Assembly: GCF_002218025.2 (NCBI RefSeq) | Contig: NZ_AP018681.1 | Coordinates: 558,001 to 622,000, forward strand | DNA length: 64,000 nucleotides | Source of the DNA: Vibrio casei | Lineage (GTDB): Bacteria; Pseudomonadota; Gammaproteobacteria; Enterobacterales; Vibrionaceae | Reading direction: 5' to 3' | Shown here: positions 1-8,250 of the stretch, piece after piece | Numbering within the stretch: position 1 is the first letter of the stretch | How the letters are laid out: each line of letters begins with the position of its first letter | Notes under the pieces: generated by a model | What the model saw: only the letters and a program-made list of their open reading frames with translations | Databases searched by the model: none | Told to the model about the DNA's origin: nothing | Translations under genes and position numbers: made by a program

Positions 1-2
1 TG

Positions 3-347
3 AGAAATCTAGGAAAGTTTTTTGATAATAAACATTTTGCTCGAGGCTTTAATCGCTCAGGAGAATTCACTATTAATGAAGCGCAAGTACTTGAAAACTT
101 CGGACGAACAATGAAAGGTTTGTATGAAGGAAGCCTTACACCTGAGAATTCAGACGAACATGAATTCATTTCTGCATTTCAGGAAGGAGGGGAGTATGTT
201 AAAAGTCAATATGCCAATTGTTGGAAAAAATACTTAAATAAAACTCAAAGAAAAAGAACCTATACACTTTGCAGTACAGTGAAATCTACTGGTTCATCAT
301 ATGACGACGATGATTCGGATAATGATGATATTGTTATTGAAGATTAA
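3..347 (+). CDS. MaoP/YifE-like DUF413 family protein (5' end outside window)
   Basis: The frame is open from the left edge, so the true start lies upstream. The visible 114 residues begin with FFDNKHFARGFNRSGEFT, followed by INEAQVLENFGR. This is the signature of the DUF413 family, whose E. coli member MaoP (YifE) is needed with the maoS site for organisation of the Ori macrodomain. A WKKYL motif near the middle is also family-typical, and the C-terminus is an acidic Asp/Glu tail. It is followed directly by a strong terminator and so ends its transcription unit. Family assignment is good. Whether it does the MaoP job or is a DUF413 paralogue cannot be told here. Confidence 0.8.
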   Translation, partial: RNLGKFFDNKHFARGFNRSGEFTINEAQVLENFGRTMKGLYEGSLTPENSDEHEFISAFQEGGEYVKSQYANCWKKYLNKTQRKRTYTLCSTVKSTGSSYDDDDSDNDDIVIED

Positions 348-365
348 TAACTTCGAATTCAGCTA

Positions 366-395
366 AGCCCGCTAATAAATAGCGGGCTTTTTTTT
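366..395 (+). terminator. Rho-independent terminator after the DUF413 gene
   Basis: A perfect 8-bp stem AGCCCGCT / AGCGGGCT with a 7-nt loop is followed by a run of eight T. It begins 18 bp after the stop codon of the upstream gene. Confidence 0.9.
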
Positions 396-648
396 GTTTA
401 TTATTCACACTAAACATTGCAATGTGAGTTGATCTTCATGGCTTTAATTAAGTATTTGAATTTAAATGCTTATATTTTTTTGTTTAAAATCTCAATGTTT
501 TCACGGCAAACACTTCATACTTACAAACAGGTTATTCACAAAGTGTAAGTAAATTACAAAACTGTATCCTTAATATTTTTGCTGGTTTGAGTGTCTATTC
601 ATCAAGGTGTTAAGTAAGAGTGTTGTCACACTGTCACTTATTGTGGGC
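396..648. other. AT-rich intergenic stretch, no gene seen
   Basis: This lies between two terminators that face each other. I see no open frame with a ribosome binding site and no clear repeat. It separates two convergent genes. Confidence 0.5.
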
Positions 649-679
649 TAAAAAAAGCACAACCGATATGGTTGTGCTT
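649..679 (-). terminator. Rho-independent terminator for the DsbA-family gene
   Basis: On the minus strand a 10-bp stem (AAGCACAACC / GGTTGTGCTT) is followed by a T run (AAAAAA on the plus strand at about 650-655). It sits about 25 bp past the stop codon of the minus-strand gene. Confidence 0.8.
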
Positions 680-703
680 AAGTGTTGCCTTAATTAGCTA
701 TAT

Positions 704-1459
704 TTAATTCATTAAGCTATTAATGGCTTTATTTAAACTAGCGACATCTGCGCCATTAATAATATAAGTATTATCAATTGAAGCACCAGAGGTAGGCATG
801 ACAACTAAAGCTGGTGTTCCTTTAAACCCTAATTGTGAAAATAATTGGAGGTTTTTCTGATAATTTTCTGTCGGTTTAAACTTATTCAAATCAACACCTG
901 CCAACTTTGCATTGGCATCAACCACGTCTTTGGTCAGCTGCCCTTCGTTTAATCCACTGTCATAAATACCATTATGATATTTTTCATATGCAGAGGAACC
1001 TTTCTGTGTAAATGTTTCAAGTCCTATTTGTGCCGCATATTTCGATGGCTCCCATCGGTTACCAAATATAGGAGTTTCTTTAAAAATAAACCTTACATTA
1101 GGATATTTTTTTTGAAGTTTCTCAATAGTCGGAGAGAGACGAGCACAATATATACACTGATAATCAAAGAACTCAACTACGTTTACTTTTGCATCCTTGG
1201 GCCCAGTAAATGGCGTATTTTTATCATTTAACAATGCATCTTTATTAGATAGAACCGCTGATTTTTGAATATCAGCTTGCTGCTCTAATTGTTGTTGCTG
1301 TAATTTTTGGCTAGCTTTAACCAAAAACTCCGGGTTATCAACCAGATACTGGGCTGCAATTTCACCTATCTTAGCCTCTTGTTCAGGGGTAAATGTTGTA
1401 TCTGCGAATGCACTATGTGAACCAAAGGCAATAATAATAGGTAAAGCGAGTTTTTTCAT
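704..1459 (-). CDS. Periplasmic DsbA-family thiol:disulfide protein (Com1/ScsC-like)
   Basis: The chosen start MKKLALPIIIAFG gives a classic signal peptide ending SAFA and has an AGGA ribosome binding site. An upstream in-frame ATG adds ten residues before the charged n-region and is less likely. After a Gln-rich helical N-terminal part (about residues 45-75) comes a thioredoxin fold beginning VNVVEFFDYQCIYC, with active-site CIYC in place of the CPHC of DsbA. The cis-Pro region is GFKGTPALVV. CxYC proteins of the DsbA/DsbG/Com1 type act as disulfide oxidases or isomerases in the periplasm. The substrate is not evident. It is monocistronic with its own terminator. Confidence 0.82.
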   Translation of the reverse strand: MKKLALPIIIAFGSHSAFADTTFTPEQEAKIGEIAAQYLVDNPEFLVKASQKLQQQQLEQQADIQKSAVLSNKDALLNDKNTPFTGPKDAKVNVVEFFDYQCIYCARLSPTIEKLQKKYPNVRFIFKETPIFGNRWEPSKYAAQIGLETFTQKGSSAYEKYHNGIYDSGLNEGQLTKDVVDANAKLAGVDLNKFKPTENYQKNLQLFSQLGFKGTPALVVMPTSGASIDNTYIINGADVASLNKAINSLMN

Positions 1460-1687
1460 ACATATCCTACCAGGTCTTATTTTAAACAATTAAAATAGCT
1501 TAATTAATTATGAGTTACCTCATTTAAATTAGTTCAATTAACTTGCTTACATTGATCGTATATTTTTATGTAGTAATGAAACTTGTAGTATTTATGAGCT
1601 TGACGGATTTATACATTAACTGTGCTCTAGTCCAGCAACATGTTTCATGGGATGTTGATAACAAGATGAAAATTTAAGGTTTACTAC

Positions 1688-2020
1688 ATGAGAACAATGA
1701 TAATTTTACTTTTACTCATAGCTAGCCATTCCGCTTATGCCTATGATGATAGCAAGCGATATAAAGCGGCAAAGTTTTATAAAAATAAAGCGCAATCAGC
1801 AGTAAGTAACTCAAAAGCAAACCTAAAGGGTGAATGCCAACTTATGTTAACGATGCAACACATAGACAGAAAATACGCTCAACTAAAAAGGATTACTCAC
1901 ATAGGAAGCCCAAAGATATGTAAAATTGCGAAAAATAAATTAAAATCGTATTTAAATAAATCAACTCGTTACGATGTCACAGAAAAATACCTTAGGATTG
2001 AAGTTAGTCGCTGGGATTAA
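1688..2020 (+). CDS. Small secreted protein of unknown function
   Basis: This 110-residue protein begins with a clear signal peptide (MRTMIILLLLIASHSAYA) predicted to be cleaved after AYA. The mature part of about 92 residues is Lys-rich and basic and has two cysteines (CQL and CKI) that could form one disulfide. An AAGGTTTACTAC stretch precedes the ATG and gives a weak ribosome binding site. I do not recognise the family. Its neighbours are unrelated (a periplasmic thiol protein and an IS), and no operon partner is present. Confidence 0.6.
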   Translation: MRTMIILLLLIASHSAYAYDDSKRYKAAKFYKNKAQSAVSNSKANLKGECQLMLTMQHIDRKYAQLKRITHIGSPKICKIAKNKLKSYLNKSTRYDVTEKYLRIEVSRWD

Positions 2021-2055
2021 AGACTATACAAAAATAAAAGTATATTGTTCTGCTC

Positions 2056-2350
2056 TTGATTCACTCTAAAGTGAGTGGGAGGGCTTTCGAATGCAGAAAG
2101 ATCAGACTCTTAACTCCTCCAACCGGACAAAGAGCTACACCTCAACAAATTCTAACAGGGCTAGGGCTGTTAGAAATCAATTCAGAAATAGAATTAATGA
2201 CATCCCGTAGGATTTTAAAAATCGCAAGAGCGATCGGTAGGATAAAAACGAGGTGAGACTTTCACCCCGTATTACGATACGGGGTTGTAACAGGTGATAC
2301 TAACAAAGGTTTAATATAAAAAAGCCAGATCTAACGGGATCTGACTTTTT
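2056..2350 (+). ncRNA. Possible structured RNA ending in a terminator
   Basis: The stretch holds consecutive hairpins: ATCGC/GCGAT (2221-2234), GGTGA/TCACC (2252-2266) and CCCCGTAT/ATACGGGG (2265-2284). A terminator-like stem CCAGATC/GATCTG with a T run follows at 2321-2350. The second and third hairpins share bases, so they exclude each other. A 66-codon frame (2056-2256) and a shorter Arg-rich frame from 2091 also exist but have no good ribosome binding site. I cannot assign an RNA family. It may be a small RNA, a structured leader, or a decayed gene. Confidence 0.35.
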
Positions 2351-2540
2351 CGTAATACCTAAGCCGTAAGAATCACCAAACAGCGAACGCTGTTATTCTT
2401 AATTGAATTCAAAATATATAATATTTATAGTTTTTAAATTATTGTAAATTTAATACTCTAGCAAGCTGGATATAACTAAATATTATCTTCAGAATCTAAC
2501 CATGGCGGTAGATTTCAAGGTAGTTGACCAGATTTTCTAA

Positions 2541-3596
2541 TTATGCGGCTCTTTTTTGACCGCCATGTTCATTATTGTCTGCGCTTTTGGGGTTGAGTGT
2601 TACCGAACCAACGGGTGACCAGTCGCGAGTCTCCCTTGCCCAACGTTCAGGATGCTTGGCTTTCGCCTGCTGATACATAGTATGTCGCTTCGCCAGCACT
2701 GTTGTATCTAAGTTTCTGTGTCTTTCTGCTGGAGTGACGAACTTAATCGCGCTGTGGTGATGCTCGTTGTTGTACCAGTTTACAAAATTCAGTATCCATT
2801 CACGTGCGTCTGCCAGCGTTTCGAAGCCATGCTCCGGATAGTTAGGCCGGTACTTAGCTGTACGGAACAATGACTCTGAATAGGCATTGTCATTACTCAC
2901 GCCCGGACGATTGAAGGACGTTCGGATGCCCATTTCATCAAGCTTTGCACGCAAGGTGAGTGACCTCATGGGAGCCCCGTTGTCAGAATGTAAATAATGA
3001 GGCTTCACGAAACAGCGTTCACCGAAGGTGGCTCGCTCAATCAGCTGAGAAGCAAGCGTTCCGCATTCGCAGTCATGGACTTCCCAACCCACAATTTTGC
3101 GACTGTAGATATCAATGACCATATAAAGGTACCAGTACAGACCACGAACCTTCGCGGGCAGATAACTGATATCCCAAGTCCAGATCTCATTGGGCTTTGT
3201 CGCCACATGAGAAGCGGGCTCCGTCGTAGGCTGTGGCGGTTTCGTCCGTCCTCGATGATGCAGTTGGTCGTTATCTTTCAGCACACGATATATGCTTGAC
3301 TCGCTGGCGATATATTCTCCCTGATCGGCCAGTTTTGGCACGATTTGACTGGGGGGTAAGTTGGCATAGTCGGCCTCATTGCAGACATTCAAAATATGCT
3401 GACGCTCTTTCTCTGACAGCTTGTTTTTGGGCTCTGGTCTGATAGCCAGAGGACGAAGATCGGGCAACACATGACCCTGTGACGTACGCCAGCGGCGCAA
3501 GGTTCGCTGTGGAACTTGCATAAGGTCTGCAGCCTTGTACTGAGGCGCGCCATTAGCAACCGCTTCATCAAAAAGCGCCAGCAATGTCTCGCGCAT
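2541..3596 (-). CDS. IS3-type DDE transposase OrfB (copy 1)
   Basis: The 351-residue protein has an N-terminal HTH (about residues 1-45, QVPQRTLRRWR) and an rve integrase core. The three acidic residues sit in IWTWDISYL, LHSDNGAPM and YSESLFR, the D, D and E of the DDE triad. The C-terminal WYNNEHHHSAIKFVTPAERH is typical of IS3-family OrfB. It appears full length and could be active with OrfA. Confidence 0.85.
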   Translation of the reverse strand: MRETLLALFDEAVANGAPQYKAADLMQVPQRTLRRWRTSQGHVLPDLRPLAIRPEPKNKLSEKERQHILNVCNEADYANLPPSQIVPKLADQGEYIASESSIYRVLKDNDQLHHRGRTKPPQPTTEPASHVATKPNEIWTWDISYLPAKVRGLYWYLYMVIDIYSRKIVGWEVHDCECGTLASQLIERATFGERCFVKPHYLHSDNGAPMRSLTLRAKLDEMGIRTSFNRPGVSNDNAYSESLFRTAKYRPNYPEHGFETLADAREWILNFVNWYNNEHHHSAIKFVTPAERHRNLDTTVLAKRHTMYQQAKAKHPERWARETRDWSPVGSVTLNPKSADNNEHGGQKRAA

Positions 3597-3607
3597 ATCG
3601 AGAGGAG

Positions 3608-4108
3608 TCAGTCCTCCTCGCTGTCGCTCCCATACAAGGCCTTGAGCTTTTTTGACAGCACCAATAGCGCCGCCGTTTCTGCCAGGGCTTTGTCTTTACG
3701 ATGCAGCTCTGCTTCCAATTTTCGGATACGCTTTTTATCCGCTCTACGCGCTGTCTGCTCTGCTTTCTTAGATTGCTCAGCTTGACCCGCACCGCTGATA
3801 CAAGCGAGTTTCCACGCTTTAACTTGTTCAGGGTACAAACCTTTCTGGCGACAATACTGGCTAAGCTCAGTTTCTGACAAACTGGCGGTTTCGATGACGG
3901 TGGCGAACTTGGCTTCAGCTGACCAATGTTCAGAATTTTTTTGATTACCTGGCACAGGTTTACCTTCGGAGCGGAGTTTATTACGCCAATTGTATAACGT
4001 TGCTTCGCTGATGTGATCCTCCGCAGCAACTTCTGGAATGGTTTTGTTATGCGGTGGCAGTAGCTTCTTCAAGATGGCAGCTTTTCTTTCTTCGGAATAT
4101 CTCGGCAT
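3608..4108 (-). CDS. IS3-type transposase subunit OrfA (copy 1)
   Basis: This 166-residue protein has an N-terminal helix-turn-helix (MPRYSEERKAAILKKLLPP, then ATLYNWRNKLR) that would bind the IS ends. A long coiled coil rich in Lys, Arg and Glu (about residues 110-165) includes RKDKALAETAALLVLSKK. This is the layout of long OrfA proteins of the IS3 superfamily. The catalytic subunit starts 11 bp downstream in another frame, without an obvious frameshift signal. Confidence 0.8.
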   Translation of the reverse strand: MPRYSEERKAAILKKLLPPHNKTIPEVAAEDHISEATLYNWRNKLRSEGKPVPGNQKNSEHWSAEAKFATVIETASLSETELSQYCRQKGLYPEQVKAWKLACISGAGQAEQSKKAEQTARRADKKRIRKLEAELHRKDKALAETAALLVLSKKLKALYGSDSEED

Positions 4109-4372
4109 AGTGTCCTTCGTTAGCCCTCCATTACTGGATTTTTGGGCGATCTAAGATCTGGACAACTATCCTGACACCGGGGGATGGCGTACCATGCATT
4201 TTGGGGTAACCTTCTAAATAAGTGATTTTTGCATAAGTCTCTTTTCTTATTTCTCTGACAATATCTAAAAATGTTTTCTCCGTCCATTCTTCAGATGTTC
4301 CTACCATCCCTCTCTGTCAGACTAGTTGTCGCGCTTAATATTCAACCATTAAACAGAGGGCGTGGAGTAACA

Positions 4373-4870
4373 ATGAAACATTATTCAGCGCAAAGCAAAG
4401 AGTCGGCTCTTCAGAAGATGATGCCTCCAAATAATATAGCAATAGCCCAATTATCAATCGAGATGGGGATTGGTGAATCAACCTTGTATAATTGGCGAAA
4501 ACAAGCAATTGATAAGGGGCATTTAGTGCCAGGTGATGGAAAGAATGCTGAGCAGTGGTCATCAGCAAATAAATTCTCAGTCGTGTTGGAAACAGCCTCT
4601 TTAAATCAAGCTGAGTTAGCGGAATATTGCCGAGGCAAAGGTCTTTATGTGGAACAAGTATCGGCTTGGCGAAATGCGTGTATAGATGCAAACGCTAACG
4701 TTAAAGAGCAAGAAAAAGCCTTCTCCACCGAAACAAAGAAAGATAAAAAACAGATCAATCAATTAGAAAAGGAGCTACGTCGAAAAGATAAGGCACTCGC
4801 TGAAACCGCAGCACTATTGGTGTTAAGAAAAAAAGCAAATGCGATCTGGGGGGAAGCCGAGGACGAATGA
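4373..4870 (+). CDS. IS3-type transposase subunit OrfA (copy 2)
   Basis: This 165-residue protein starts at MKHYSAQSKESALQKMM. An upstream in-frame ATG lies outside the IS and is rejected as a start. The HTH segment STLYNWRKQA is followed by a C-terminal coiled coil with RRKDKALAETAALLVLRKK, nearly the same as in copy 1. Its stop overlaps the ATG of OrfB by 4 bp (ATGA), indicating translational coupling. Confidence 0.78.
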   Translation: MKHYSAQSKESALQKMMPPNNIAIAQLSIEMGIGESTLYNWRKQAIDKGHLVPGDGKNAEQWSSANKFSVVLETASLNQAELAEYCRGKGLYVEQVSAWRNACIDANANVKEQEKAFSTETKKDKKQINQLEKELRRKDKALAETAALLVLRKKANAIWGEAEDE

Positions 4871-5916
4871 TCCTCGACTCAGCTCGCATTCAAGCAGTTA
4901 AACTAGTTAATGAAGCTGTGAGTTCTGGTGCGCCAAAGTTTAAAGCTTGCCGTGAACTTGGGATCAGTGTCCGGACGTATCAACGTTGGACTGTTGACGG
5001 GAACATAAAAACAGATGGTAGACCAATATCTCAGCGCCCTGAGCCAAAAAATAAGCTATCAAAAGCAGAGAGAGATAACATATTAGCCATCGTTAATAGC
5101 GATGATTTTAAGAGCTTACCACCAAGCCAAATCGTCCCTACATTAGCAGATGAGGGTATTTATCTTGCTTCTGAATCAACATATTATCGTGTTCTTCATG
5201 AAGAAAAACAGCAAAACGCTCGCGGACGTAGTCAGATAAAAGAGAGAAAAGTACCGACGACACACTGTGCTACAGGGCCAAACCAAGTGTGGTGTTGGGA
5301 TATTACTTGGTTACCAGGCCCCGCTAAAGGGCTGCATTTTTATTTATATTTGATACTCGATATATTTAGTCGAAAGATTGTTGGATGGGAAATTCATGAT
5401 GACGAATCAGCAGAAAATGCATCAATATTAATTAAGAAAGCTCATTTAAAAGAAGGAGTTAAAGATAATCCTCTGGTACTGCATTCGGATAATGGAAGCC
5501 CAATGAAAGGCTCATCAATGCTTGAAACACTTTATAGTTTAGGTGTCGTGTCGTCTTTTAATCGTCCTAGGGTGAGCAATGATAATGCTTATGCTGAGTC
5601 GATATTTAAAACGTGTAAATATCGCCCTGACTATCCGTATAAAGGGTTTTCAACAATTGATGAGGCGCGTAGTTGGGTGTTGAAATTTAGCCACTGGTAT
5701 AATTTTAACCACAAACATAGTGGCATCAAATACGTCAGCCCACATCAAAGGCATTCAGGATTAGCGGGTGACATATTGGCTAATAGAAAAGAAGTTTATC
5801 AAGGTGCTAAAGATGCTCACCCTGAGCGCTGGAGCGGTAATATCCGTAATTGGGATTTACCAAAAGAAGTGTACTTAAACCCTGAACAAAATAGTGTCAA
5901 GGCTGAGAGTGCATAA
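4867..5916 (+). CDS. IS3-type DDE transposase OrfB (copy 2)
   Basis: This 349-residue protein is related to OrfB of copy 1 along its whole length. The catalytic residues lie in WCWDITWLP, LHSDNGSPM and AYAESIFKT. The C-terminal WYNFNHKHSGIKYVSPHQRH matches the IS3-type signature. The element looks intact by frame, although one terminal repeat of its neighbour has decayed. Confidence 0.82.
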   Translation: MILDSARIQAVKLVNEAVSSGAPKFKACRELGISVRTYQRWTVDGNIKTDGRPISQRPEPKNKLSKAERDNILAIVNSDDFKSLPPSQIVPTLADEGIYLASESTYYRVLHEEKQQNARGRSQIKERKVPTTHCATGPNQVWCWDITWLPGPAKGLHFYLYLILDIFSRKIVGWEIHDDESAENASILIKKAHLKEGVKDNPLVLHSDNGSPMKGSSMLETLYSLGVVSSFNRPRVSNDNAYAESIFKTCKYRPDYPYKGFSTIDEARSWVLKFSHWYNFNHKHSGIKYVSPHQRHSGLAGDILANRKEVYQGAKDAHPERWSGNIRNWDLPKEVYLNPEQNSVKAESA

Positions 5917-6552
5917 CGTAGTGATCGCGACAACTAGTTTGACAAACACCGCCATCGCATCAGACATGCTTCGACTAATTTGCATTATTCCACCCGTCTT
6001 TTTATTAAACGATGCATAAACATCTAAATGATATCCATTTTCATATTGCCATAAGCAAGAAGTTAACTTTAATGTACTACTATCTTGAATCTCACGAATA
6101 GCCTGAGCAACCCAAACTGCACCATCACATGTGGCTACTTTTAAAGACACACCGTTTGCTGCGGCTAAAGAGGCCATATTAGAGCCTGCAAAGGGATTTA
6201 CTAAAAGAAACCGACCAGATTGCTTTGGAGGAGTTGAAAAATTAGGGATTGGTGTCGATTCATTTGCAGAGTTAATATTTTGTCCAAGACCATTGCTTGC
6301 AGCATTTATTACTGTAGCTCTATCACTATCAGTTTGGATGTCAAAAATTCTATAGTATTCCACCGTTTTGCTTTTTTCGGCAAGAGTATTATTTAATGAT
6401 CCACAGCCATTAAGTGTACCTGCAAAAATTAAAGCTAACCCTATTAACTTAAATTTGTTCAAAATTAATCCCTTTGTCAATATTAATGAACAGGAATTAT
6501 ACATAATAATCATTAATAACAAAGTGTTATCAATAACATGAATAAAAGTGTG

Positions 6553-7083
6553 TCATAAAACTGTCGTTCTAATCACTATTCTTAATTCTCGCTGTGTCTT
6601 TTCCATCTTATCAGAGCGAAATAAAGAGCCTAAATAGGGAAGTCCATCAACACAGGAACGCCCTACACGGTTATTTCACCATTAATCACATGCGGTACGA
6701 CTTCAAGCGAGACGCCCCGACATCTTGACGTTCTATTTGTTGGATAACATTGCCGCCGTCGGTCACTTCGGTTGAGGTTAAAAAGGGCACGTTTTGACCG
6801 ACCGTAATGTAACCGCGCTCCCTGTCCATGATTAACATGTTCGGGCGTGATAACAGCTCAGTATTTTGGTCAGTGGTCACCGCTTTAACTAATGCGTTAA
6901 AATCCCCACCCGTAAAAATAGCGGCGTTGTCGGTCAGTAAGTCTACGACCGTAGTGTTGGTGACAAAACCTGCTTTATCCAATGCAAGACTTAGGTTGAT
7001 GACAATTTCGTAACGGCTTGGTATTATCAGTAATTTCAATGAGTTGAGGAATAGTTGCGGTGCTATTTTCAAGCCATGCGGAT
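6553..7083 (-). pseudogene. Decayed secretin (GspD/phage pIV-like) C-terminal fragment
   Basis: Three minus-strand frames must be joined to read the end of a secretin. The first is WLENSTATIPQLIEITDNT near 7075-7020. The second runs from YEIVINLSLALDKAGF through TELLSRPNMLIMDRERGY to TVGQNVPFLTS (about 7010-6710). The third ends CVDGLPYLGSLFRSDKMEK then TQRELRIVIRTTVL and a stop at 6553. These are the conserved secretin-domain motifs of outer-membrane channels used by type II secretion and by filamentous phages. At least two frameshifts and probably a small internal deletion have killed it. The phage-like sequences beside it favour a filamentous-phage origin. Confidence 0.75.
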
Positions 7084-7105
7084 GCTACCCTTGCGCACGT
7101 TACCA

Positions 7106-7213
7106 AGTGCGCATTATGTATATGGCATTATGTTTAAGGCGTGCCCGTCAGTACCATTGCGCAGCACTGGCGGGTTGCGTAGCAACGTTTAATATAATTC
7201 CCATAATGCGAAC
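7106..7213. other. Folded attP-like structure: two inverted dif-like sites
   Basis: A dif-like sequence (XerC-arm AGTGCGCATTA, then an 11-bp spacer, then TTATGTTTAAG) at 7106-7138 faces a second one on the minus strand (AGTTCGCATTA, TGGGAA, TTATATTAAAC) at 7213-7186. The intervening DNA has its own small hairpin (CCCGTCAGT / ACTGGCGGG). Folded as single-stranded DNA, the two arms pair with an internal bulge. That is the known architecture of the CTX-phage attP used by host XerC/XerD. Assignment is by pattern only. Confidence 0.6.
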
Positions 7214-7397
7214 TAAGGTTTGATTTATCCGCGCCTCTGAATTCTAAAGCTACTGCATATACACATGACTTTCATAGTGTGCATGTGGACATCCGCCACT
7301 TATCGCACCAAAGCGGGGTATGTTAAAAAAATGACATACCAGTTAGATGAAAAATCCTTCATCCTCTAGAATGCTTTTCTTCTTTTAGCTATTGCAG

Positions 7398-7469
7398 CTC
7401 ACGGGGATGGGGGGAGGCAAGCGGAGCGCCCCCCATTTTCGTGAGTACACTATCTTTAATAGTGTACTC
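7398..7469. other. Hairpin cluster resembling a filamentous-phage replication/packaging origin
   Basis: There are two adjacent stems. The first is CTCACG...ATGGGGGG pairing with CCCCCCAT...CGTGAG (7398-7445). The second is a perfect 11-bp stem GAGTACACTAT / ATAGTGTACTC with a 5-nt loop (7443-7469). The stems share three bases, so they compete. Dense GC-rich hairpins in an otherwise AT-rich non-coding region between phage-type genes are typical of filamentous-phage intergenic regions, which hold the plus origin and packaging signal. The function is inferred. Confidence 0.45.
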
Positions 7470-7640
7470 TTGTGTAAATATGACACAAGCCGATATTTTT
7501 TTATTTGTTATTAGTAACTTACGGAAGTGTGAAAAAGCTCAAAATTATAGTTTGCAATTACATTGAGATTACATTGTAATCGCATTTATTGGTTGCTATT
7601 CTTATTTGTAATCGCAATGTACACACAAATAGGTTTTAAT

Positions 7641-7859
7641 ATGACAGATTTAGTTCAATTTTTGGATAAAGCAGTAGAGCTCAGAAAGGCGAGAATGAGC
7701 AGGGAGTTTTCGGATGAATTGGATACTAATTTCAATTTTAGATGTAACTCTGAGCTTAAAGAGGAATTCAAGAGACTTTGTAAAGCTTCACAAACTTCAC
7801 CTAGTTCAGTTTTGAAAGTTTACATGCTGAACTGTATCAGAGCGCAGAAAATAGTTTAG
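7641..7859 (+). CDS. Small ribbon-helix-helix-like DNA-binding protein
   Basis: The 72-residue protein starts at MTDLVQFLDKAV with AGG upstream. Its second half (FNFRCNSELKEEFKRLC, then SPSSVLKVYMLNCI) fits a ribbon-helix-helix fold: one beta strand and two helices, as in CopG/Arc repressors. It lies within the phage remnant downstream of the origin-like hairpins, so a phage repressor or copy-control role is plausible but inferred. A hairpin with a 12-bp stem follows it. Confidence 0.5.
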   Translation: MTDLVQFLDKAVELRKARMSREFSDELDTNFNFRCNSELKEEFKRLCKASQTSPSSVLKVYMLNCIRAQKIV

Positions 7860-7873
7860 GTGCTCTTAAAACG

Positions 7874-7903
7874 CATCTAGGGACGCGCCAACGTCCCTAG
7901 ATG
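7874..7903. repeat. Perfect 12-bp inverted repeat
   Basis: CATCTAGGGACG and CGTCCCTAGATG are separated by 6 bp. It lies 14 bp after the small DNA-binding gene and has no T run. It may be an attenuator, a transcript-stabilising hairpin or part of the phage intergenic region. Confidence 0.5.
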
Positions 7904-7941
7904 ATGATAAACCCCAACCGTTAAAAATAGGAATTAATCAT

Positions 7942-8238
7942 ATGAATACAAGTATCGTAAATACCGCTCAAGATAACAATATCACACATGCATTCATGAC
8001 ACGTTCGGATAAGAATAAATCATGTGAGAATTATTATAGCTTGGAGAATGCAGAATCGTTAGCTGATGATATTTCTAACATAGGCTTGTTAGTGAACTCT
8101 GGTTCAGTTAAGAATGCTCAGTTATTCGAGGCTTTAACTTCTGAGTTACTTGATAAGGTTGAAGAGCTTCAGACCGTCTTAACGTATATTCGAGTATCTC
8201 CAATGTTTGACCAGGAACAGCAGAAACTCGCCCAATAA
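7942..8238 (+). CDS. Hypothetical 98-residue protein of the phage remnant
   Basis: The frame starts at MNTSIVNTAQDNN with AGGAATTAATCAT upstream. It has no signal peptide, membrane segment or motif I recognise. The C-terminal half (ALTSELLDKVEELQTVLTYI) is predicted helical. It ends 12 bp before the dif site, so it is the last gene of the integrated element or a host gene at its edge. A function cannot be given. Confidence 0.45.
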   Translation: MNTSIVNTAQDNNITHAFMTRSDKNKSCENYYSLENAESLADDISNIGLLVNSGSVKNAQLFEALTSELLDKVEELQTVLTYIRVSPMFDQEQQKLAQ

Positions 8239-8250
8239 TAACGCTCCAAT

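Larger units (their letters stand above)
2513..4176 (-). mobile_element. IS3-type insertion sequence (copy 1, minus orientation)
   Basis: This is a 1.66-kb element with two transposase genes. Its imperfect terminal inverted repeats read TGTCAGGATAGTTGTCCAGA at the orfA end and TTTCAAGGTAGTTGACCAGA at the other end. No target-site duplication is visible. It interrupts the 3' end of the lipoprotein gene. Its codon use is GC-richer than its neighbours, suggesting more recent arrival than the related AT-rich element beside it. Confidence 0.8.
4315..5944 (+). mobile_element. IS3-type insertion sequence (copy 2, diverged relative of copy 1)
   Basis: This is a 1.63-kb element with inverted repeats TGTCAGACTAGTTGTCGCG on the left and TGTCAAACTAGTTGTCGCG as the reverse complement of the right end. 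No target duplication is visible at its edges. It has the same gene organisation as copy 1, with clearly diverged proteins and AT-rich codon use. It lies in the opposite orientation only 138 bp from copy 1, inside the same lipoprotein gene. Confidence 0.8.
2476..6462 (-). pseudogene. Lipoprotein gene split by two IS elements
   Basis: The coding pieces are 6462-5945, 4314-4177 and 2512-2476 on the minus strand. Joined directly, they total 693 nt and read in one frame as a 230-residue lipoprotein. A TTG start preceded by AAAGGGATTAAT gives MNKFKLIGLALIFAG with lipobox LNGC. The rest has no motif I recognise. The middle piece reads MVGTSEEWTEKTFLDIVR and the last piece ends PPWLDSEDNI. The frame is kept across both junctions without removing any duplicated bases. 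Today only the first 172 residues could be made, followed by IS-encoded residues. The gene is certainly broken in this strain. Confidence 0.75.
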
